Shown here piece by piece: positions 7,624 to 12,794 of a stretch of 12,794 nt of DNA. The notes under the pieces are model-generated. The model was not told the origin of the DNA, made no database searches, and saw only the letters and a list, made by a program, of their open reading frames with translations. The translations under genes and the position numbers were made by a program. The first letter of the stretch is position 1. The number at the start of each line of letters is the position of its first letter. Source of the DNA: Candidatus Cloacimonadota bacterium (GTDB lineage: Bacteria; Cloacimonadota; Cloacimonadia; Cloacimonadales; WRIO01); assembly GCA_023230175.1 (NCBI GenBank), contig JALNXV010000064.1, positions 1 to 12,794 on the forward strand, written 5' to 3'.

Positions 7624-8586
7624 TTATTCCTCCGTTTTCTTATATACTTCTTTAATGACATCTTCGGCATCTTTACCACTACCCATTGTAAAGTAGTGGA
7701 TTCCTGCGGCACCGGCATTTAATAATTTTTTACTTAGTTCAATTGAATGCTGAATACCAATATTCCATTTTTCTTCTTTAGACTTTGTAGATTTTATTTT
7801 ACTTTCAATATCTTCAGGAATGTTTACATGGAATATTTCTTTAAGCGTATCAATCTGCTTATCTGATGTAAGTGGCTTAATACCGGGTATTATGGGGACA
7901 TGTATCCCGGAATGCCTACAATGGTTAATCCAATCTGTAAACTTATCAATGTCATAGCAAATCTGAGTTATAATATAGTCTGCTCCACAATCTATTTTTC
8001 TTTTTAGGTTAGCAATGTCATCGTAAATTGTTTTTGCTTCATAATGTTTTTCAGGATAACCTGCTGCACCAACGCAAAAATCAAGAGGTTCATTATGTTC
8101 ATTATGACTTATAAATCTTGATTTTTTCATAGCTTTTATTTGAGAGATAAGTTCATTTGCATATCTATAGCCACCATCTACAGGCTGAAAGGCTTCGTTT
8201 TCAGATTTAGCATCACCTCTTAAGGCAAGGATATTTTCTATACCTAAAAACATTAAATCAAAAAGTGCATCTTCTACTTGAATCTTGTTAAAACCTGCAC
8301 AAACAAAATGAGGCACCACTTCAACATCATATTTATACTTGATTGCAGCACACAATCCTATTTGGTTTGCATGTTTTTGACTAATAACTTCATAATCCGT
8401 ATTATCAATTTTTGTTTTTGATATCTTTTGAGGATGATAAGTAACGTTGATAAAGGCAGGATTATATGGCAAAAGTCTTTCAATAGTTGCAAAAATAGGC
8501 TGTATAGACTTTGTCTTTACAGGTGGTGTAATCTCAATCGAAAAGAAAGGTGTTTTCTGTTGTTTAATTAAGTCTGTTATTTTCAT
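7624..8586 (-). CDS. metF: 5,10-methylenetetrahydrofolate reductase
   Basis: This 320-residue flavoprotein reduces 5,10-methylene-THF to 5-methyl-THF, which supplies methyl groups for methionine synthesis. In some anaerobes it also works in the Wood-Ljungdahl methyl branch. The TIM-barrel family motifs are present in order. FSIEITPP includes Glu18, matching the catalytic Glu of E. coli MetF, and is followed by FINVTYH (45-51). LALRGD (120-125) includes the folate/flavin-contacting Asp. GAAGYPEKH (173-181) and ITQICYD (206-212) carry the conserved Gln, and PIIPGI lies at 231-236. Length is slightly above the 296 residues of E. coli MetF and no extra domain is visible. The ATG at 8584-8586 is preceded by GGAGA with about 6 nt spacing. 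No methionine-cycle gene is adjacent; the partner is guaA, directly fused at the stop/start junction. Confidence 0.95.
   Translation of the reverse strand: MKITDLIKQQKTPFFSIEITPPVKTKSIQPIFATIERLLPYNPAFINVTYHPQKISKTKIDNTDYEVISQKHANQIGLCAAIKYKYDVEVVPHFVCAGFNKIQVEDALFDLMFLGIENILALRGDAKSENEAFQPVDGGYRYANELISQIKAMKKSRFISHNEHNEPLDFCVGAAGYPEKHYEAKTIYDDIANLKRKIDCGADYIITQICYDIDKFTDWINHCRHSGIHVPIIPGIKPLTSDKQIDTLKEIFHVNIPEDIESKIKSTKSKEEKWNIGIQHSIELSKKLLNAGAAGIHYFTMGSGKDAEDVIKEVYKKTEE
7627..7633 (-). promoter_or_regulatory. guaA Shine-Dalgarno embedded in the metF 3' end
   Basis: On the minus strand GGAGGAA precedes the guaA ATG by only 3 nt (GGAGG by 5 nt) and lies inside the last codons of metF. metF TAA and guaA ATG are contiguous with no intervening base. 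The arrangement fixes the guaA start and suggests translational coupling. Confidence 0.8.
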
Positions 8587-8618
8587 AATTTATCTCCATA
8601 TTAAAAATTGCCGGACTG

Positions 8619-8636
8619 GCTTGCACGCTGTGAAGC
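8619..8636. repeat. Imperfect hairpin in the nrdJ-metF spacer
   Basis: The arms GCTT-g-CAC and GTG-AAGC pair as seven base pairs with one bulged G around a gct loop. It lies 32 nt upstream of the metF start on the minus strand. Neighbouring bases allow an alternative CTTGC/GCAAG pairing. There is no good T tract after it, so it is not a clear terminator. Confidence 0.5.
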
Positions 8637-8679
8637 AAGTACAAGTTTTATTGTATAAATATCCTTGTTTGTACCCAAA

Positions 8680-8701
8680 CTACAAGCAGGGATGCTTGTA
8701 G
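8680..8701. terminator. 9-bp perfect hairpin downstream of nrdJ
   Basis: CTACAAGCA and TGCTTGTAG pair perfectly around a GGGA loop (UCCC on the minus-strand transcript). It starts 12 nt past the nrdJ stop on the minus strand, a natural position for a terminator or an mRNA 3'-end stabiliser. The downstream minus-strand bases TTTGGGTAC give only a short T run, so termination would be weak. It may instead be part of a dispersed repeat. Confidence 0.5.
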
Positions 8702-8713
8702 AACATATCAATC

Positions 8714-10963
8714 TTAACACTTTGACCACCCGCAATTATTACATTTTAAACAACCCTCTACGTGTTCAATTGTGCTTCCACAATCAGGACACATTTGATT
8801 TGATTTACTTTTGACTTGTATTTTTTTTACTTCTCCAACATTTATAGAACCATTGATAATACCTCTTTCCTGAACCGTTAAAAATGTTTCCAGAGAAAGA
8901 GAAATAGCATCAGCACAAGAAGTAATCATCTTACCTTTATACCACATAGGTGAAGGACATCTGATGCCTTTTAGTTGTCTAATTATAGATTCTAATTTTA
9001 CATTAGCTCTTAATGAAAGAGATGCAAGTCTGGCAAGTGCTTCAAGTTGAGCAGATGCACAACCACCAACTTTACCCATCTGAACAAAAACTTCACAAGG
9101 TCCGTTATCATCACTATTAATTGTTACATAAAGATGCCCACAACCGGTTTCGATTCTTTGGGTTATCCCTGAAGTTATTTCCGGTCTAATACGAGGAGAA
9201 ACTCTATCTGTTTTATCTTGTTTTTCTTCATTTGTTTTATTCCCTACGTGCAAAACTTGATTTTCTCTTGAACCGTCTCTATAAACAGTTACGCCTTTAC
9301 ATCCAAGTTTCCAAGCGGTTTCGAACGAGATTTGTATATCTTCTTTTGTTGCAGAATTAGCAAAGTTAATAGTTTTTGATACAGCGTTATCAGTATAAGC
9401 TTGAAATGCAGCCTGCATTTTTATATGCCATTCAGGACTTATGTCATGTGAAGTAACAAAAATATCTTTTATATGTTGAGGTATTTCTTCTATATGAGCT
9501 AAAGAACCTTCTTCAGCAATTTTTTCCATTAGAGTTTTTTCAAAAAGATTAGCAGTTTTGAGAGTATTCTCAAGATAATCATTGATATAAAGAAGTTTTT
9601 CGCCATCCATTACTTGTTTGATATATACTAATGAAAATTGAGGTTCAATACCTGAGGAAGTATTACATATCATAGAAATAGTTCCGGTTGGAGCGATGGT
9701 TGTAATTGTAGCGTTTCTTATACCGTTCTTTTTGATTTTTTTAATTAGAGTATTCCAGTCTTTTTTATATGATTCTCTTATTAGTGTCCCTTTATCATAC
9801 ATACTCCCTTTAAAATTCGGGAAAGAACCTTTTTCAATTGCAAGTTCCATAGAACGTTCTTTGCCGTGATAATCAATAAATTCCATAATTTCTTTAGCTA
9901 AATCTATTGCTTCATCGCTATTGTAAGGAATACTAAGGGTATAAAGTAATTCCGCCCAACCCATAATTCCAAGTCCGATTTTACGATTTGCCTTAACCAT
10001 TTCATTAATTTCAGGTAAAGGAAATTTTGATTGTTCGATAACATCATCAAGAAAATCAACACTTTGCCTAACCACTTCTTTTAAATATTCCCAATTAATT
10101 TTATTGTCATTAATTACAGAAACAAGATTGATTGAACCAAGATTACAAGCCTCGTTTGGTAAAAGTGGCTGCTCGCCGCATGGATTAGTGCTTTCGATTT
10201 CACCAATATGAGGAGTTGGGTTATGCTCGTTAATTCTGTCTAAAAAGATTATGCCGGGCTCACCGTTTTTATGAGCCATTTCAACAATAAGCATAAAGAC
10301 ATCTTTTGCATTTAATTTTGAGTGTACTTTTTGAGTATGTGGAGAGATAAGTTCATATTCTTCATCTTGCATCACAGCTCTCATAAAATCTTCTGTAATA
10401 CCTACACTCAGATTAAAATTAGTTAACTCACTAGTATTCTCTTTGCATTTAATAAATTCCAAAATCTGAGGGTGAGTAACGCTTAGGATAGCCATATTGG
10501 CACCTCTGCGAGTACCTCCCTGTTTAACTGCATCAGTTGCTGCATTAAATACTTTTAAAAAGGTTAAGGGTCCACTACTAACTCCGTTAGTTGTTCTTAC
10601 TCTTGCATCAGCTTCTCTTAGTCTAGAAAAACTAAAGCCGGTACCTCCACCACTTTTATGAATTAGAGCAGCATTTTTTATTGACGTAAATATGCTTTCC
10701 ATACTATCTTCTATTGGTAATACAAAACATGCTGATAGTTGTTGTAAGTCGTTACCTGCATTCATTAAAGTTGGTGAATTTGGTAAAAAAGCTCCCGAAT
10801 CAAGAAGATTAAAATATTTTTTTGCTTTTTCGGGGTCATTTTGTGAAATATTATCGGTAACCCTTTTTATCATTCCAGTCCAATCTTCTTTCAAGTTACC
10901 TTCTCTGTCTTTTTTAAAGTATCTTTTTTCTAAGACAGTTTTTGCATTTTGAGTTAAATTCAT
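8714..10963 (-). CDS. nrdJ: Adenosylcobalamin-dependent (class II) ribonucleoside reductase
   Basis: This 749-residue cytoplasmic enzyme reduces ribonucleotides to deoxyribonucleotides, using a thiyl radical generated by adenosylcobalamin, and works with or without oxygen. Active-site features are the redox pair Cys79 (SACFVLPI) and Cys273 (ACNLGSINL), and the NPCGEQ loop with Asn260, thiyl Cys262 and Glu264. Also visible are KSGGGTGFSFSRLR (103-116) and APTGTISMICNTSSG. A TSCPD-type domain follows (about 600-680: GCGHLYVTIN, GGCASAQLEALARL, GIRCPSP). The C-terminus is a Cys-rich tail with Cys at 725, 728, 738, 741, 744 and 749, probably zinc-binding and shuttling reducing equivalents. There is no N-terminal ATP-cone, so classical dATP allostery at that site is unlikely. 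The ATG follows AGGGAG with 7 nt spacing. It lies 17 nt after mnmG and is probably co-transcribed with it. Confidence 0.97.
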   Translation of the reverse strand: MNLTQNAKTVLEKRYFKKDREGNLKEDWTGMIKRVTDNISQNDPEKAKKYFNLLDSGAFLPNSPTLMNAGNDLQQLSACFVLPIEDSMESIFTSIKNAALIHKSGGGTGFSFSRLREADARVRTTNGVSSGPLTFLKVFNAATDAVKQGGTRRGANMAILSVTHPQILEFIKCKENTSELTNFNLSVGITEDFMRAVMQDEEYELISPHTQKVHSKLNAKDVFMLIVEMAHKNGEPGIIFLDRINEHNPTPHIGEIESTNPCGEQPLLPNEACNLGSINLVSVINDNKINWEYLKEVVRQSVDFLDDVIEQSKFPLPEINEMVKANRKIGLGIMGWAELLYTLSIPYNSDEAIDLAKEIMEFIDYHGKERSMELAIEKGSFPNFKGSMYDKGTLIRESYKKDWNTLIKKIKKNGIRNATITTIAPTGTISMICNTSSGIEPQFSLVYIKQVMDGEKLLYINDYLENTLKTANLFEKTLMEKIAEEGSLAHIEEIPQHIKDIFVTSHDISPEWHIKMQAAFQAYTDNAVSKTINFANSATKEDIQISFETAWKLGCKGVTVYRDGSRENQVLHVGNKTNEEKQDKTDRVSPRIRPEITSGITQRIETGCGHLYVTINSDDNGPCEVFVQMGKVGGCASAQLEALARLASLSLRANVKLESIIRQLKGIRCPSPMWYKGKMITSCADAISLSLETFLTVQERGIINGSINVGEVKKIQVKSKSNQMCPDCGSTIEHVEGCLKCNNCGWSKC

Positions 10964-10980
10964 ATCTATGCTCCCTATAA

Positions 10981-12794
10981 TTATTTTTTTCTTAGATAAA
11001 TCATTAAGGCTTGTATATCAGAAAAATTTACACCAGGAATTCTTGATGCTTGACCTATTGTTTGCGGTTGAATCTTTTGAAATTTTTCTCTTGCCTCGGT
11101 TGAAACTCCTTGAATCTCAAGAAAGTTTATGCTATTTTTAATTTTAATCCCTTCAATATTTGAAAACCTATCTACTTCATCTTGTTGTCTTTTCAGGTAT
11201 CCTTCGTATTTAGTTTGTATATTAATCTTATTAATAATTTCAATATTGATATCTTGAGGTATGCTATAGCCATATTCAACAAGCTTCAAATAGTCAATTT
11301 CAGGTCTTTTTATTAAATTGATAAATTTTGTTGGTTGAGATAAATCTTTATGTTTATTTGAACTCATTTCTGATAATTTTTTTATCTCTCTTTGAAAAAT
11401 TTCTTGCTGATGTAAAAATCTTTGCCATCTTGTTTCCGGAATTAGTCCAAGTTTATAACCAAGAGGCATAAGTCTTTCATCAGCATTATCTTGACGTAAA
11501 AATAATCGATACTCTGCTCTTGAAGTAAATAATCTATATGGTTCATTTGTTCCTTTAGTTACTAAATCGTCAATTAAGACACCAAGATATGATTCAGCAC
11601 GATTAAAGATTAAGAAATCATTTTCATTATTTAATGACAATACTGCATTGATACCTGCTGCGATTCCTTGTGCAGCTGCTTCTTCATAACCTGAAGTACC
11701 ATTTATTTGACCGGTAAAATAAAGGTTTTTTATCTTTTTGGTTTCAAGTGTAGCTAATATTTCAGATGGAACAATATAATCATATTCTATTGCATATCCG
11801 TAACGCATAATTTTTGCTTTTTGTAATCCCGGTATTGAATGAACAATTTTTTCTTGAATATCAACGGGCAAACTATTAGAAATGCCGTTTACATAAGCTT
11901 CTCTGCTCCGCAAACCCTCCGGTTCAACAAAGACATGATGTTGATTTTTATCTACAAATTTAACAATCTTGTCTTCTATAGATGGACAATACCTCGGACC
12001 GGTCCCGGAAATAAATCCTCCATAAAGAGCTGAATTTTTAAGATTGTCTTTTATAATTTGATGAGTTTCTTCTGTGGTATGGGTTAGATAACAATTTATC
12101 TGATTTTTTAACCGAATGTCTCGAAAATGAGAGAACCCTGAAGGGTTTTCATCTCCGGCTTGTGTTTCTAATTGAGTTAGATCTACAGTATTGATATCGA
12201 CTCTTGGAGGAGTCCCTGTCTTAAATCGCTTAATTTCAAATCCAAGACTTATTAATTTATTTGAAAGATATTCATCAGCAGGCTCTCCGGATCTACCTCC
12301 CGGATAAGCTTTGTCTCCAACACAGATACGACCGTTTAAAAAAGTACCGTTAGATAAAATTACTTTAGATGCATAATATTCTTTCCCAATTATACTAATG
12401 ACTCCAATAACTGTGCTATCTTTAATAATTAAGTCCGTTATCTGTGATTCAATAACATTTAAATTATCTTGATTTTCTACAGTTATTCTCATAACATTTG
12501 TATATTCATGCCTATCATTTTGAGTTCTTGGAGCCCAAACAGCAGGTCCTTTTTTTTGATTAAGCATTCTAAAATGAATTCCGGTAATGTCTGCAGCATA
12601 ACCTATTTCACCACCAATAGCATCTATTTCTCTAGCAAGATGACCTTTTGCAGGACCCCCAACAGTAGGATTACAAGACATTCTGCCGACACTTTCAAGT
12701 TTTATTACAAAAAGTGCAGTTTTAGCTCCCATTCTTGCTGATACTAAAGCAGCCTCTACACCCGCATGACCGGCTCCGACAACTATTACATCAT
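10981..12794 (-). CDS. mnmG: tRNA uridine-5-carboxymethylaminomethyl modification enzyme MnmG (5' end outside window)
   Basis: This FAD-dependent partner of MnmE installs the cmnm5 group on wobble U34 of several tRNAs. The reading frame stays open to the window edge (603 visible codons from base 12792), so the internal ATG at 12732 is not the start. The visible protein begins DVIVVGAGHAG, the FAD dinucleotide motif found at the extreme N-terminus of MnmG, so only a few residues are missing. Numbered from the first visible residue, the catalytic cysteines are Cys40 (SCNPTVGG) and Cys269 (RYCPSIEDK). Other family signatures are RSGEPADEYLS, KTGTPPRV, TGQINGTSGYEEA and the long block EPYRLFTSRAEYRLFLRQDN. 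The C-terminal GidA-associated domain ends with IPGVNFSDIQALMIYL. Length is standard and there is no damage. It is the first gene visible in the minus-strand block. Confidence 0.97.
   Translation of the reverse strand, partial: DVIVVGAGHAGVEAALVSARMGAKTALFVIKLESVGRMSCNPTVGGPAKGHLAREIDAIGGEIGYAADITGIHFRMLNQKKGPAVWAPRTQNDRHEYTNVMRITVENQDNLNVIESQITDLIIKDSTVIGVISIIGKEYYASKVILSNGTFLNGRICVGDKAYPGGRSGEPADEYLSNKLISLGFEIKRFKTGTPPRVDINTVDLTQLETQAGDENPSGFSHFRDIRLKNQINCYLTHTTEETHQIIKDNLKNSALYGGFISGTGPRYCPSIEDKIVKFVDKNQHHVFVEPEGLRSREAYVNGISNSLPVDIQEKIVHSIPGLQKAKIMRYGYAIEYDYIVPSEILATLETKKIKNLYFTGQINGTSGYEEAAAQGIAAGINAVLSLNNENDFLIFNRAESYLGVLIDDLVTKGTNEPYRLFTSRAEYRLFLRQDNADERLMPLGYKLGLIPETRWQRFLHQQEIFQREIKKLSEMSSNKHKDLSQPTKFINLIKRPEIDYLKLVEYGYSIPQDINIEIINKINIQTKYEGYLKRQQDEVDRFSNIEGIKIKNSINFLEIQGVSTEAREKFQKIQPQTIGQASRIPGVNFSDIQALMIYLRKK

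Larger units (their letters stand above)
8587..8713 (-). other. Structured nrdJ-metF spacer, possible metF leader/promoter region
   Basis: These 127 nt carry no convincing gene. By eye they are more GC-rich than their surroundings and contain two hairpins (listed separately) built from related CTTGC/GCAAG and ACAAG/CTTGT words. Between the hairpins, on the minus strand, a -10-like TACAAT (8655-8650) lies 17 nt downstream of a poor -35-like TTGGGT (8678-8673), so a metF promoter here is possible. I do not see the conserved boxes of cobalamin or SAM riboswitches. Alternatives are a REP-like interspersed repeat or an RNA-level attenuator. Confidence 0.5.

Noticed and set aside
8447..8701. Plus-strand open frame of 84 codons across the metF 5' end and the spacer
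   Set aside because: Two thirds lie antisense to metF. The rest only reads through the hairpin-rich spacer, with no ribosome-binding site or recognisable protein.
8587..8713. Cobalamin or SAM riboswitch ahead of metF
   Set aside because: The spacer is short and I could not find the conserved B12 box or the SAM-I core. The hairpins alone are not enough.
12730..12732. Internal ATG of mnmG as the gene start
   Set aside because: The frame continues upstream to the window edge and encodes the FAD-binding GAGHAG motif, so the true start is outside the window.
12469..12741. Plus-strand open frame of 90 codons near the right edge
   Set aside because: It is fully antisense to conserved MnmG sequence, and the composition reflects the opposite strand only.

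Overview
The window is about 12.8 kb of AT-rich bacterial chromosome (roughly 30% GC by eye). It is densely coded, with two gene blocks running towards each other. I see no tRNA, rRNA, CRISPR array, transposase or phage gene. The content is mostly core metabolism and RNA/ribosome modification plus one ABC importer. The low GC, the B12-dependent ribonucleotide reductase and the protein sequence style suggest an anaerobic lineage, possibly of the FCB/Cloacimonadota kind or a spirochaete-like relative. That placement is inference only, because nothing in the window fixes the taxonomy.

Plus-strand block (1-6030): it begins inside the C-terminal ATPase half of a BMP-type ABC importer ATPase (cut by the left edge). 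Two permeases follow (470-1552 and 1552-2472, overlapping by 1 nt). This matches the NupOPQ (nucleoside) / RfuBCD (riboflavin) layout, with the lipoprotein receptor presumably upstream. Six bases later comes an unusual fusion protein (2479-3837): an apparently complete shikimate kinase, a linker, and a C-terminal Nudix hydrolase domain that most resembles NUDT22-type UDP-sugar hydrolases. Next come rimO (3880-5169), the ribosomal protein S12 methylthiotransferase, and an unrecognised exported protein (5209-6030). A perfect 26-nt palindrome at 6035-6060 sits between the convergent blocks and is placed and flanked like a bidirectional terminator.

Minus-strand block (read right to left, 12794-6085): mnmG (5' end beyond the window) makes the tRNA wobble-uridine modification. 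nrdJ, the adenosylcobalamin-dependent ribonucleotide reductase, follows 17 nt later. After a 127-nt, relatively GC-rich spacer with two hairpins come metF (5,10-methylenetetrahydrofolate reductase) and guaA (GMP synthase). metF and guaA abut with no gap, and the guaA Shine-Dalgarno lies across the metF end. mnmG, metF and nrdJ/guaA link folate one-carbon chemistry with nucleotide synthesis, so co-expression makes sense, although the spacer may split the block into two transcripts.

The most notable item is the shikimate kinase-Nudix fusion downstream of a nucleoside/flavin-type importer. Next are the structured spacer between nrdJ and metF and the unrecognised exported protein. The remaining genes look like intact, ordinary members of their families.
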